Shown here: positions 1 to 9,665 of the stretch, one piece after another
Layout: every line of letters begins with the position of its first letter
How positions within the stretch are numbered: the first letter of the stretch is position 1
NCBI GenBank assembly: GCA_003427395.1
Contig: BFEA01000193.1
Location: 1,132,337 to 1,177,013 of the forward strand
Direction of reading: 5' to 3'
DNA length: 44,677 nt
DNA from: Chara braunii
Taxonomy: Eukaryota > Streptophyta > Charophyceae > Charales > Characeae
Notes under the pieces: model-generated
Databases searched by the model: none
Told to the model about the DNA's origin: nothing
The model's input: only the letters and a program-made list of their open reading frames with translations
Position numbers and translations under genes: made by a program

Positions 1-27
1 GGGTCGCCCCCCCTACACCCGCCCGAT

Positions 28-77
<50 letters not shown>
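28..77. repeat. (AC)n dinucleotide microsatellite
   Basis: An uninterrupted run of about 25 AC units lies at the left edge of the window. A T-rich stretch (about 103-140) follows it. Simple sequence repeat; no coding meaning. Confidence 0.97.
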
Positions 78-80
<3 letters not shown>

Positions 81-175
81 TTGCACGGGGTTTCGAAGAG
101 GTTTTCTTTTTCTTTTTCTTTTTTCTGTTTTTATTTTTCGTTACGCAATAGAAAATAACAATGCCCCCCCAAAAA

Positions 176-216
176 ATATGGGCGTGCAGGTTTTTTTTAG
201 CCCTACACGCCCATAT
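176..216. repeat. 11-bp inverted repeat (hairpin)
   Basis: The arm atatgggcgtg at 176-186 is exactly complementary to 206-216, with a 19-base T-rich loop. It sits in AT-rich DNA just before a sharp switch to GC-rich sequence. It could be the terminus of a small foldback element; function unknown. Confidence 0.6.
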
Positions 217-280
217 ATATATTATTTGACGATATATATATTTTTTCATGCGTTAGAAAAAAAAAAAAATTCTGCACCAA

Positions 281-421
281 ACTCGGCTGGTCGGCCGAGG
301 CCGAACCTGGCCGATTCGGCCATCGGCCGATTTCCCCCCCCCGGCCGCGGCCGGGCGTGCAACATAGGTCATAACCGCGGCCCCGCGGCCCCGACCGCGG
401 GCCGCGGTCATGCCCGCGGCG
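281..421. repeat. GC-rich block of short palindromes
   Basis: Built from overlapping GGCCGA/TCGGCC and CCGCGG/CGCGGCC words, many self-complementary, between an A-run (258-270) and a LINE fragment. No reading frame here is convincing. Probably degenerate satellite or an unstable GC-rich insertion. Confidence 0.5.
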
Positions 422-434
422 ACCACGACTGCTG

Positions 435-1123
435 GGGATACATAGTTGTTATGGTGTAGGCGTTGGTGGCCATCGGGGCATTTTCATTCGACGGGTGTTT
501 CAGCCTTGGAACTCTTGTTGCCCTAGATCTACCCTTTGCCTTGTTGAAGAAAGTCCTGGCCATTGTGCCATCTGTGTGTTCCTTTTTTATTATGGCCTGG
601 ATTCTCCAGGCCTGGGCTTGTTGTTCTATATAGGCTTGGAGGTGGTCCCGAGCTTGTTGCATGCTTTCAAAGGTCGGGCGGTGCAGCGGATCCTCCATAA
701 GCTGCTCGTCCCAGCTCTCAAGTTGTTGCATGAGGCTGTCAAGGGTTGGCCTTCGGTCTCTCGCGTGTCGAACAGAGAATTTCTTAGCATTGTTCCTGAG
801 CTGTGCTATGCCTTCATTGAACCAGTCAACCCTATCCCCCGATAGCGTTTTTTGAGTTTGCCAATATTGCCAAAATTCATTGACCACATTTTTGAATCGT
901 TGTAGGGGCAGTAGGGAGGAGTTAAATTTGTAGAACCCCATTCCTCTTTGAATATGGTTATGGAAGGACAGCCCCAATGTTATCATCCTGTGGTCGAAAG
1001 ACTTGCAAGGGCTGGCTGTGGCTATTTCGGCTGTGGTGACAAGTCCTAGTGGATTCTTCGACACTAGTGTAATGTCGATCCTAGAGTTGGCAAGGTCGCG
1101 ATCTCCTCTAGCTGAAAAGCATG
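435..1123 (-). pseudogene. LINE ORF2 fragment: end of endonuclease and linker to RT
   Basis: An open frame of about 218 codons on the minus strand, extending upstream to about 1123. It holds the end of an APE-type endonuclease, with SRID (about 1070-1085) and the C-terminal SFDHRMITLGL box, followed by the helical linker that precedes reverse transcriptase in L1-type elements. It aligns by eye with the minus-strand segment at 26262-26969, which has the matching boxes FDH-MITFGISFH and SFFNK. The RT domain is missing: the frame runs into the GC-rich block at 421. Upstream it is cut by the TTTG microsatellite. It is an isolated internal piece of the same LINE family found further right and is not expressed as a protein on its own. 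The family call is confident; the boundaries are approximate. Confidence 0.8.
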
Positions 1124-1127
1124 TGTA

Positions 1128-1188
1128 GTTTGTTTGTTTGTTTGTTTGTTTGTTTGTTTGTTTGTTTGTTTGTTTGTTTGTTTATTTG
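1128..1188. repeat. (TTTG)n tetranucleotide microsatellite
   Basis: About 14 TTTG units with an imperfect end (TTTATTTG). It directly abuts a SINE-like core read on the minus strand, so it probably grew from the A-rich tail of that element (CAAA units on the minus strand). Confidence 0.95.
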
Positions 1189-1280
1189 TCTGCTCGTTTG
1201 TTTTTTCTTAAATCAAAGCGCTCCATCCAGTTGTGGGGAGCATCACATGCAGGGAACCAGGCCCAACGTCCCTTAAGAGA
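1189..1280 (-). mobile_element. Family A short retroelement, 3' tail (SINE-like)
   Basis: Read on the minus strand this is GGGACG-TTGGGCC-TGGTTCCC-TGCATGTGATGCTCCCCAC, then the GGAGC box and an A-rich tail. The same core recurs at about 16.6, 16.95, 19.25, 19.76, 23.58, 27.9, 31.28, 32.38 and 33.34 kb and in the LINE 3' UTRs. Confidence 0.7.
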
Positions 1281-1285
1281 TTACA

Positions 1286-2248
1286 TTGAATATGTTGTTG
1301 ATGATACTATTGAGAATACCAAAGCCATTACCTGGCTTTGGCTGAGAAAATTTTCAGAACAAGCTATGAGGATTCAAGTACAAACTCTAACCTAAAAGAA
1401 ACCTGAAAATTTTATGCTTACTGATGATTAGTTGCCAATGGTTGGAATACCCCACTACACTTGTCATTGATATTTAAAAAGAGCCATTTGTTTCCCATTT
1501 ACAAGCATGGTGGGGAATTGTACTGATGATTACTGAAGATTTAACTCTTGCTAAAATCATTAACAACCTCTATTGCCACATCAACCAAGCACACACAATT
1601 CAAGTGACACCAAGAGTCTAAGCAAAACTCACCATAGCTGTCCTGATCAGACTACCTGCTCTACCTGGCATTAACCTAGAAGCAGCCTCTAGTTAGCTAC
1701 CGGATTGCCTTCCACCCTTGCCGAACCCCCAGATCTCTCCACCAGGCCTCACACTCCTGAAAACATGTTACAGGGCAACATCCCAGCACCGGCCAGCGTC
1801 GTTCTGACATCAACCAACCAGGAAGTTCAAGAACCCTAATCATCACAGCTTCGTGTGGCATTGGATAAGCAAAAAACGTCGCTGGAATCTGGCACACAAT
1901 TTCTCCAAAGATTTGAAAATGTTGATGACTTGCAGAAAAATAGAACCTATTTTAAAGTTCTAAGAAAATAGAAAAAAATAGAAGAAAGTTTCTCGCCCTC
2001 CCTCCCTCTGCTCCTGTCCCACCACCACCTCCACTAAAAAAGACCGTCTCATTACAGACACTCCTTCTCATCCCCAGCTCGGAACAAACACCCTCCCCCC
2101 CAATGTTCTCTGAAAGTCATCCAATTCTCTCTAAAAGCACGCCTCTGCCAATCCCTTGCCCTTTATTTGCAACCACTGGGATATGATGCCGATCCCGACA
2201 TCCCCCCCCCCCCAAGAACAGAGCAAGCCCCCTAATCTGTTTCCATCC
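1286..2248. other. No gene recognised
   Basis: AT-rich to mixed DNA with stops in all frames apart from short chance ORFs. It includes C-rich stretches near 2085-2100 and 2201-2213. No promoter, RNA gene or known repeat could be supported. Confidence 0.5.
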
Positions 2249-2345
2249 TTTTTTTTTTTTTTTAAACCCAGGTTGTTGTAGAGGCCAGGGACCAGACCTG
2301 CGGTGATTGCTGGTAGCGGCAACCAATGATTGTCCTGAGGACATA
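2249..2345 (-). mobile_element. Repeat B, 3' end
   Basis: On the minus strand it reads ...GGTCCCTGGCCTCTACAACAACCTGG-GTTT followed by a 16-base A run. It matches the poly-A end of copies at 8.4 kb and 41.2 kb (CCTCTACAACA-CCTGGACTTTTTG-An). The copy is truncated to roughly its last 100 bases. Confidence 0.75.
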
Positions 2346-2394
2346 CGTCTGTGTGTGTGTGGTAAGAATACAACACCCCAACATAAAAGTTTCA

Positions 2395-3810
2395 CATCAG
2401 ATGACCTTCTCCAAAACAGCACATCGCAAGGCTATGTGCAGCCAAACATTAGTCCAAGACTGGGAATGGCACAAATTTGCGGCCTTTTTCAATATTGCGG
2501 CCATTCATGCTGCAGCAGAATTCCGATTCGCGCAGGCTGAGGCGGCACATGTATTGGTCGAGGTGTCGGCCTTCTTGCGCCTGTCCCCACCAGGGGAGAG
2601 CCACGTGTCCATCATCGTCGTCTTCACGGGCGACATCACTACACTGCATCCACCACTACGCGCTGAGATTTTCCAACATTTGCGGGCCTAGGCGGCGGAC
2701 AACACAGCTGCGTGGGTACGATTGCTAGCTCGACCGCTCAATCGAATCGTGACGGCCAACGACATCGATCTCCAGCTCCGGACTTCCCTCGCCACGCCAG
2801 AAGTCTTCCTCCCCGAGCTTCTTCCTTTTGCTCCTCCTCAATGAGCCGTCATCACCTCTCTACCTTCAGCCTCCCCTCTGATGTTCCCACGTTTTGGCAA
2901 TCTGTCGTGGAAGTGTATTTGTCCTTCACAATCAAGCAATTGGATGTGTCGATTCTGGACGCGGTTAAGTGGACGCGGTGGTGGCAAGCCTACGTAGCGC
3001 TCAATTTTTGCCTCCTCGACGTCGCCTTCCATTGGGCGGAACCCGCAGACAGGAGTGAGGAGGACGAGTTCCCGGACGGCGACGTGGAGTTGCTGCTCAT
3101 CCAGGGGTGGAGAACGGACACAGAGGGATATTTTTTGGGGATAATATTCGGAGAAGTGCGCGATGGCCATCTGGACTCCATTACGGACGAGCTGCCGATA
3201 TTTCTAACCCAAGTGCTGGACGATCTGTCGTTGGAGATCCTCTCACTTGCGACGGGAAGCCGGGAACAACCACGCTCGCTCGTATCAAGGAGCCGCATCT
3301 TCTTTGGTCCACGTGTACGGAATTGGAGGAGGGTAGCTACTACTTACCCAGGAAGGGCGCATACCGTAGCGTCGACGTCACTGATCTTTCCACGTGGGAC
3401 CCACTAACCCGACGTGCTCCTATCGGAGAAACAAGCGAGGAAGTCGAAGAGGAGGAAGAAGAGGAGGAATCGGGGGCTGAATCAGACGATCCCGATAATC
3501 AAGAATCGGAGGGCGCCGAGTCGGAAGAAACCAGTTCGGGACGGGCGGAGTTGGAGAAAGAAGAGGGTGGATCGAGTGAGTCGAGTGGTCTCGACGAACT
3601 GAGCAGGGAAGAAAGAGAGGCCGTGGCACGGAGGAAACAGGCAGGAGCAGAAGGCAAGCGGCTAATCGAAGAATCGGGAGGGCCACCACCTTAACTGTTG
3701 CAGGGCGATCCGACTCTCAATCTGAAACCGCCACGAGAAGAGGCCAAGAGGGATGGAGGCATCGCCACAGCGGGATCAAGAAGCCGACGCCGGAGATGAA
3801 GTGAATCGCC
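2395..3810 (+). pseudogene. Unrecognised protein-coding region, broken by stops and frameshifts
   Basis: Three long open stretches follow one another on the same strand in different frames. The first (about 2395-2840) is alanine- and hydrophobic-rich and broken by TAG at 2689 and TGA near 2842. The second (about 2830-3260) is tryptophan-, leucine- and acid-rich, with box WTRWWQAYVALNF at about 2970-3008. The third (about 3270-3694) has the box GAYRSVDVTDLSTWDPLTRR, then a very acidic tail of Glu runs and Ser/Asp, and continues past a TAA at 3692-3694 into a basic RSRRRR end at about 3790. Composition stays protein-like across each switch, so I read them as one ancestral gene with at least two frameshifts. 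I do not recognise the family. A retroelement gag-like protein or a host nuclear protein with an acidic tail are both possible. Confidence 0.45.
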
Positions 3811-3906
3811 CTCCCAATCCTCCCCAGTTTCCCCGCAGCCCGTCGTCTTCGTCGAGATGCGGGCGATTGGGTTTCGTCCCCGGTCGTTATCCCGCCATCC
3901 CCGTAA

Positions 3907-4368
3907 CTTCCTCACCATCCAACAGCTCCTAGGCCGACCCAGTTCCCCGATAGGTGGCAGCCGTTTCCACTCTCCCTCTTCTATCACCGTTACGCCACCC
4001 ACCTTCTGGTCACCATCTTCCCGCATGTTACTAGTACTCGCTCGCTCGTCACTTCTTTTCCCCTCCACGTCCTTCTCTTTGGCGTAGATTGGCAGGAATA
4101 TAATAATATAGAGATCTATTGCGTCATCGCGGGCACAATCCCCACATGCGAGGAATACGACGACTTTCGCGCTGCCATCCACCGCACCCTCTGCACCCTC
4201 TACCTTGACTACCTCACTTCTCTCCCCCATCAACGTCGATACCCTCGCTTTCCCCATATCCATCGCTCCATCCATTACATCCCACTCCCCTCTAGCAATA
4301 GGGAATTTTACCGCTTCATGCCTCCTCTTCCCCAAGTATATCAACCACCTCCCCCACCCGTAATTTGA
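3907..4368 (+). CDS. Unrecognised open frame, 154 codons, no ATG at its start
   Basis: The frame is open from just after the TAA at 3904-3906 to the TGA at 4366-4368. It has no usable ATG at its beginning, so it is probably an exon or a frameshifted continuation of the region upstream. It contains coherent protein-like text rich in aromatic and acidic residues, for example the box VLLFGVDWQEYNNIEIYCVI (about 4066-4125) and CEEYDDFRAAIHRTLCTLYL shortly after, ending in a proline run. The longest antisense ORF over the same bases (3691-4344) has lower-complexity composition and looks like its shadow. No family recognised; it may join the broken gene at 2395-3810. Confidence 0.4.
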   Translation, partial: LPHHPTAPRPTQFPDRWQPFPLSLFYHRYATHLLVTIFPHVTSTRSLVTSFPLHVLLFGVDWQEYNNIEIYCVIAGTIPTCEEYDDFRAAIHRTLCTLYLDYLTSLPHQRRYPRFPHIHRSIHYIPLPSSNREFYRFMPPLPQVYQPPPPPVI

Positions 4369-5423
4369 TTACCTTTCCCGGGCAATGTTTTGGATTGAGC
4401 GCACGCATGCCGCGTCGGATGACTTCCACACTCAGATCCTATGGTAAGTGGCACGTGTAGGCTCCGCGTTGATCGTCGGACAACCGATCGACGCCTGATG
4501 AGAGAGCAAGCAGGAGCTTGCTCAAGATTGGAACCCCCTGGGCGTCACATATGTGACGAACCATTTTTTGTAATTGCGCGACTTTATGCGCGAAGCTACC
4601 GTACGGAAATGGACGGGCCGGATGGATGAGCTATGGAAAGATGGGTCGGTCGGGCAAATTGCATGAATGCCCTCGTTTCTTTTTTGTTTTCTGTGGGAAT
4701 CTGTCGGGTCGGTGTCGGGGAAGTCCCGCGCCAGCGATAAGGTAATCGCGCCTTAGCGAGCGAGACGGACAACGGTGCTCATGGCTTCTTTCTTGTTCTG
4801 CTGTGAGCACTAGGAATTTTTGGCGCGATCATCGCGCGGGAATATCGTTTTTGAATTTTCAATTGACGTCGAGCCCCTACAAGCTCGCGGAATTGTTTTT
4901 GGGCTCTTCGGAATTTCCTTTTGCAATTAGGACTTAAGCTAGGAATTCAGGTACTTTGAATTTTGTTGTGTCGCACTTCTCACTCGCGCACATCCTGCTC
5001 TGCTAGGAACTGGGCTCTGACTGGATTGCGCCCTTAATTTTGTGTAACTGTCGCATTTGGCGGGCGCAATTGTAACTGTATCTCTCTCCTTTCTTAATTT
5101 TCTCGTCTTCTTCTTCTTTGCCTTGCTTCTGATTGGCCTGAACGCCTGTATGGCCGGATCGATGCGTGGAGTGCGGCTACGTCCTCCATGCCGTGACCTG
5201 GCCATGCAGACGTAGGCACTTCCTCTCTTCTCCTCCTGACCACTTGGGCTTAATCCCGTACCTTTCGCCTAAGCATGCATGCTATAAATTTTGCAAGCGC
5301 GATTAATTTCCTCTCTATGAACTTTGGAGTTAGCGCGATCAGTGAGGGTCGGCTAACGAGTCAGCTTGAGAGGTGAGTCGACGAGAGAGTTGGGCGATCC
5401 GAGGAGCTGGTGTTGGGTATGCG
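4369..5423. other. Non-coding stretch, no gene recognised
   Basis: No convincing coding frame. A TATA-like word (tataaat, about 5282-5288) follows a repeated GCATGCATGC, and short CG-rich palindromes such as GCGCGATCATCGCGC lie near 4824. It could be a promoter or LTR-like region, but no transcript can be tied to it. Confidence 0.4.
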
Positions 5424-5715
5424 GGGTTGACGTGCGGGCCGCGACGGACTGTGGTGCATGGGCGAACCTGGCTTGCATGCTTGAACCAAGCGGGGTGACA
5501 ACTCTGTGTTGATGAGCGGCGACGGACTGCCCGCATGGAGAGTGTAGAAACTGTCTCTTATACACATCTAGATGTGTATAAGAGACAGGGGTTGACGTGC
5601 GGGCCGCGACGGACTGTGGTGCATGGGCGAACCTGGCTTGCATGCTTGAACCAAGCGGGGTGACAACTCTGTGTTGATGAGCGGCGACGGACTGCCCGCA
5701 TGGAGAGTGTAGAAA
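5424..5715. other. Library artefact: double transposase mosaic end flanked by exact 127-bp duplication
   Basis: Positions 5551-5569 read CTGTCTCTTATACACATCT and 5570-5588 are its exact reverse complement. These are two Tn5 mosaic ends head to head, the known junction adapter of Nextera mate-pair libraries. Bases 5424-5550 and 5589-5715 appear identical over 127 bp. The genome almost certainly carries one copy, so about 165 bases here are spurious. Any ORF crossing the junction is artificial. Confidence 0.95.
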
Positions 5716-6099
5716 AGAGAGAGAGAGAAGAGCAGCTACGTGTGAGATGAGGTCTCTTCTTTCGCTTATCTGTATAATTTTGGTTTCGACTATTGGCCGA
5801 TTTTGTTGCGGCCCTCTCGGACTTTCTTTGTAAATTGCCTCAGATTTTCTTTGTTGCCTTTGCTTCGTGTGTATGCATGACATGGATGCGAACCCCCTTT
5901 TTTGAAGTGATATTTTCGGATTTCCTTTATCTCGTTTTGTGATGCATGCTTGATTATTTCGTCACTTTCTAGTATCCGTCTGTGTTGAGTAATAGTCCCG
6001 GGTTTGATAAAAAATACTTGCTATGGACGACCATCATCAGGTCACCGAAGATACTGTGATTGCCCCCCCCCCTCGTCACGTGAATGGCATGGGTGTGAA
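5716..6099. other. No gene recognised
   Basis: A GA-rich patch at about 5712-5730, then AT-rich DNA. A 34-codon ATG frame (6024-6128) ends at TAA and matches nothing I know. A run of ten C lies near 6063-6072. Confidence 0.4.
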
Positions 6100-7025
6100 T
6101 GTAATACCCGAAATTGTATGGACATAATAGTTGCATGCATGTAGGACACAACCGCTACCTCGACACGAGAAACCCGAGTCTGATCCGCTTTCGCTCATGT
6201 GCACGCTCGCGTACGACCGCAATCTTGAGAAAACCGAGTCGCAGCGTACGCGCGCGTCTGCATGAGTCAACCTCGAATTCATTATGAGGATGCGGGAGAC
6301 CGAGTTCACTAATCGAATATGGCTGTAAAAAGCCCCTCTTGGATCACCGATCGTGAGAGCCTGAGGGACCCGTAGTATCGCGAATACTGGGAGGGTGTAC
6401 AGCTCAGACGGCGGGGAAACTTGAGCAACCCGGAATTCCCCTGTCTGACGGAGAACGACCGACTGTGCGCAAGAGACTTTCACTGGGCCACAACTAACGA
6501 TCCTAGGGGATCAGACCATCCGGAGACTAGCAACACTCAATATTACATATCTCCGGGCTTTGTCGTTATTAACACCAATTTCTCTCCCTTTCACCTCCTT
6601 CTTCCATATCACCAGCTCACAGTGGTACCGTGGAATTACATAGCCCGCTATTGGCCCCGCACACCGTGCGAAAAGTGCCAGCGGCACCAGGAGTATCGAG
6701 ATTCGGAAATTACCCGACAAACCCGAACCGGAGTTGAGCGGCGCCGACAAGTGGTCGAACCGCGCGACAACCACCACGACCCACAAGTTCACCAGATGAG
6801 AAACCGACCACAGCGACGCGACAGGCAGAGACGATAATCCCAAACACGATCTTTGCGTACCATCTTGCACCATTGTCCCTGAACTTGCCACAGGAGATCT
6901 CAGTTCCGACCTGGGACTCCACCCCCACTTTCCTAAAATCCTTGGCACACCCCCTTTTTGCACTTTCGGGCCCCCGTCCCACTCCGATCAGGAAGTCGCG
7001 CTGGGAGTGAGGCTAGGGTGTCGCA
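6100..7025. mobile_element. Possible solo LTR (tentative)
   Basis: It begins TGTAATACCC and ends GGGTGTCGCA, which is the complement of the start with three transitions. Many plant Ty3/gypsy LTRs begin TGTAATACCC or TGTAACACCC and end GGGTGTTACA, and about 926 bp is a usual LTR length. Against this, I see no 5-bp target duplication (GTGAA before, ACACC after), no primer-binding site after it and no second copy in the window. No long credible ORF lies inside. Confidence 0.3.
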
Positions 7026-7034
7026 ACACCGGCC

Positions 7035-7340
7035 ATAGACTGTACTAAGTCTCAATCTCATCAATTGTTCCTCATTCCATGGGCGGTCTGTAGGGTCCGA
7101 GTTCAGACAGAGATCGACCGTAGATTGTACTAAGTCTCACTCTCATCAACCGTTCCTGTTCCACGGGCGAGCTGTCCCAAGGGGAGCCCTCATCCTAACC
7201 CCTCCCGTGCCTAGTGGCTGACCCCCCCAGATCTCCAGCTAGCAACGGGTCCCCCTATTCTAATCTTGCCCCAAGAAACCTGCCAACACCGAACACAGTC
7301 TGTACTAAGTCTCACTCTCATCAACTGTTCCTCCGTAGTA
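7035..7340 (+). repeat. Three dispersed copies of a ~35-bp motif
   Basis: The motif TGTACTAAGTCTCA-TCTCATCAA-TGTTCCT occurs at about 7039, 7126 and 7301, each preceded by a variant of AGACTG/AGATTG/CAGTCTG. The first two are followed by CCATGGGCGG or CCACGGGCGA. The spacing is unequal (about 87 and 175 bp), so this is not a simple satellite. Confidence 0.7.
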
Positions 7341-7409
7341 AAAGGTTTACGAAGCTACTGGCTGAATCTATGGGCGGTGTGCAGGTCTCTCGGACCTGCC
7401 TCCCACCAG

Positions 7410-7450
7410 GTAAGTAAGTTTTGAACACACGACCTCATCCATGCAATCTT
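7410..7450 (-). mobile_element. Fragment of tRNA-type SINE head
   Basis: On the minus strand the bases read GATGAGGTCGTGTGTTCAAAA, which resembles the box B region of the SINE heads next to it. It lies head to head with the copy starting at 7452. Confidence 0.45.
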
Positions 7451-7451
7451 C

Positions 7452-7700
7452 TATCGAGCCTACTCTCAGTGGTTAGAGCACCGGTCGGAAATGCGCATTA
7501 TGGTATAAGGTTGCAGGTTCAAAACCCCGCAGCCTTGCGCATGGACAGCGGCAGGACGTTAGATTGACGCACGACTGGACACACATCCCCTCCGGCTAAC
7601 GCATGGTACTATTACACACACTGCCTGCGCACCACCCAAGGGTAGTCCACGATGTTGTATGTTGGTTGTGGGTTTCACAGGGTTTGCTTGGGGTGTTGGT
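7452..7700 (+). mobile_element. SINE C, tRNA-derived head plus body
   Basis: Box A-like TCTCAGTGGTTAGAGCACC (about 7464-7482) and box B-like GGTTGCAGGTTCAAAACC (7509-7526) stand about 45 bp apart, as in a tRNA gene or a tRNA-derived SINE. The head is followed by CGCAGCCTTGCGCATGGACA and a unique body. The same head and body, with scattered differences, occur reversed at 16236-16503. No tRNA cloverleaf is convincing, so this is a SINE and not a tRNA gene. The body ends without a clear poly-A tail. Confidence 0.75.
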
Positions 7701-7756
7701 CTCGGGTGTTCCGATGTTCTCCCCAGTCTGGCATATCACACGTTCGTTCCATTTCC

Positions 7757-7830
7757 GGTAGTTGCTCATACGGTAGAGTCTTGGATTACATGTTACAAGG
7801 TTACGGGTTCAAGCTTGGTTCGGTCCTTGG
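7757..7830 (+). mobile_element. Second tRNA-like head (box A/box B), degenerate
   Basis: GTTGCTCATACGGTAGAGTC (about 7761-7780) resembles box A and GGTTACGGGTTCAAGCT (7799-7815) resembles box B. The downstream part differs from SINE C. It may be a different SINE subfamily or a partial copy. Confidence 0.45.
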
Positions 7831-8092
7831 GGGGTTCCTTGTCCAGCTTGCCCCGTTCTCTCCTCTATACACACACATGATTCACATAGTACACATAGAT
7901 TTCGGGCATACACACATAGCCTGCAATTGGGTTACATACATAAGTTTCCACACATGATACTGTCTACATAGATTCACAGAATATACAGACAAAAAACAGG
8001 CTGGGGAGCTAGTCACTGGTGGGGTCTAGTGCCTGCAGTAGGTTCAGGTAGGTTGGATAGGTTGCCATTGAGTGCAGTTCCTACTGACATTC
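7831..8092. other. No gene recognised
   Basis: A run of ACACA/CATA words (about 7868-7980) and no coding frame. It probably belongs to the flank of repeat B. Confidence 0.4.
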
Positions 8093-8435
8093 GGATAGAA
8101 CTGTCTGGTGGCTATATATGGGGCCTGTAGTTCATTGTCTGGGCCTGGCGTCCGAAGTTCCCGTTCGACAAGGTTCGTCCGCTTCCGCTTCCAACAGGGC
8201 CCTATCAGCCCTGGTGCCCATCACTGCTGTCCGGTCCAAGTTGCCTGCCCGTTGGTAGGGCAATGGTCCTGAGTGCTGGCCACACTGAGGTAGAATAGTG
8301 GGATACGGGGTGCGCTAGGAGTATTGACGTGAGGATGAGTTGGGAGGTGGTCTCATATTCCAGGACACCCGCGGCTCACACTTCCAGGTGATCACTGTTT
8401 TACACACTGACTGGCCTCTACAACACCCTGGACTT

Positions 8436-8470
<35 letters not shown>
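8093..8470 (+). mobile_element. Repeat B, near-complete copy with poly-A tail
   Basis: It starts near GGATAGAACTGTCTGGTGGC and ends CCTCTACAACACCCTGGACTTTTTG plus about 28 A. A matching copy lies reversed at 32690-33215 and includes the same boxes (CTGGGCCTGGCGTCC, AATGGTCCTGAGTGCTGG, ACTGAGGTAG-ATAGTGG). Relative to that copy, this one lacks about 140 bp after the TATATA-like word near 8113. It has no ORF; the poly-A tail points to target-primed retrotransposition. The gypsy element begins directly after the tail. Confidence 0.8.
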
Positions 8471-8472
<2 letters not shown>

Positions 8473-8476
8473 GACT

Positions 8477-9319
8477 TGCGAGGCCTAGGGCCCCGTTGAG
8501 CCCCTTTGGCCCTGTTTGCAGTGTTGTCGGCCGCCCTAAGTGAAGGCAGGCTCGACCAAGGCCTTAGGGCCCCTTTTTCAGGCCTCCATGCAACTGGGGA
8601 AATTCAGACAGTTGCGGGGCGTCAGTTGGTTACAAGCGCCCAAGCCCAGGCGTCCATTTTGCAAATGTATCTGAAGTATGCCATGGGCCAGGCGACCAGG
8701 GCCTACCGGAAGCTTCTGGGCGAGGGCCCAGCGCAGCCTGGCTGCAGCAGCAGGCAGGCCACTTCCATTTAGGAAAGGGCCTGCCTCCACATGGCGCATT
8801 CGGGCACTGGCTGCATGCTGCGCAAGCGCTGCTGTGCTAGCGCTGGCCAGCGCTCACGCGCTCACGGGCGAGCTGGAAGGAGCAGGCAGCCATAGCCGAG
8901 CTGTGCTGCTGCATGCTGGATGGGGCGCATGGTGGTTCTTGGGTGCATGTGGCATCTGTGAGTTGGGGTCGAGGTTGTGAGTGATATGAGAGACATACCT
9001 GGTGCTTGAGGCGAACGGCTTCGGCCGAGATCTGCTCGTACTTCGGGAGTTGTTGACGTCATCAACGACATCGTAGATAGGCTAGATAGGATCTGTCATT
9101 CGTAGTCTGGGCGCCAAGCGCTAGATAGGATATCGACATTGGTTCTTTGTTGATGATGATGAGACTATTCCAGCATTGTCAATTATGAGCTTTTGCTGTG
9201 TTCTTATTTGGTGGATCTCGTGATGCAATTCTGCTATTGGTTCGAGGTTACGACTATCTGGTCTCGTGTGTATGATGCTGTTTGATTTCTGAAGTTCGCT
9301 ATCACTCATTTTCCTTGCA
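8477..9319 (+). repeat. 5' LTR of the gypsy element
   Basis: Starts TGCGAGGCCTAGGGCC and ends TTTTCCTTGCA. It matches 15300-16220 along its length. Relative to the 3' LTR it lacks about 87 bp after 8690 and has a short insertion near 8830. Point differences are scattered, so the insertion is not recent. The short ORFs that appear in both LTRs are not evidence of a gene. Confidence 0.93.
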
Positions 9320-9320
9320 A

Positions 9321-9336
9321 TTTGTTATCGGAGCTG
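9321..9336 (+). promoter_or_regulatory. Primer-binding site (degenerate)
   Basis: TTTGTTATCGGAGCTG lies one base after the 5' LTR. It resembles the common plant initiator-Met tRNA primer site TGGTATCAGAGC with a few changes. Its position supports the call; the sequence match is imperfect. Confidence 0.55.
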
Positions 9337-9665
9337 TGGTACGTTGCGTTCATCTGGCGCTTGGCTTCTGCCTATGCGGTACATGCATGCGGTATGTTGG
9401 GCGAGCTACCGTAGGGAGTGTGTAGTGAGGAGGGCGAAGGCAAGTAGGCGACCCAGGTGGAGAGGGGATCGCCACGAAGGCTACATGGTGAATATTGGGT
9501 GCAGCACTGCGAGAGGCGCAGCTACAGAAGGCTCTAGGAGAGATAAAGGCTGAGAAAGAGAGAATGATTAGAAGAAGAGCCAGAATACAGCGGAGACAAG
9601 CGGACGTCGGTGAGTTAGAGGGCACGGATCTGATGCACATGGATGCCGATGTGAGGACACTACGG

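Noticed and set aside
3691-4344. 217-codon antisense ORF
   Set aside because: Composition is poorer than that of the + frame over 3907-4368, and there is no recognisable domain; treated as a shadow.
5353-5883. 176-codon minus-strand ORF with an internal sequence repeat
   Set aside because: It crosses the double mosaic-end adapter and the artificial 127-bp duplication.
7035-7340. CRISPR-like array
   Set aside because: There are only three diverged copies at unequal spacing in a eukaryotic repeat context, with no cas genes.
7460-7530. Functional tRNA gene
   Set aside because: Boxes A and B are present, but the acceptor stem does not pair convincingly and a shared non-tRNA body follows in two copies, so it is a SINE.
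8506-8772. Similar ORFs in both LTRs (8506-8772 and 15329-15685)
   Set aside because: They match because LTRs are duplicates, and no protein family is recognised.
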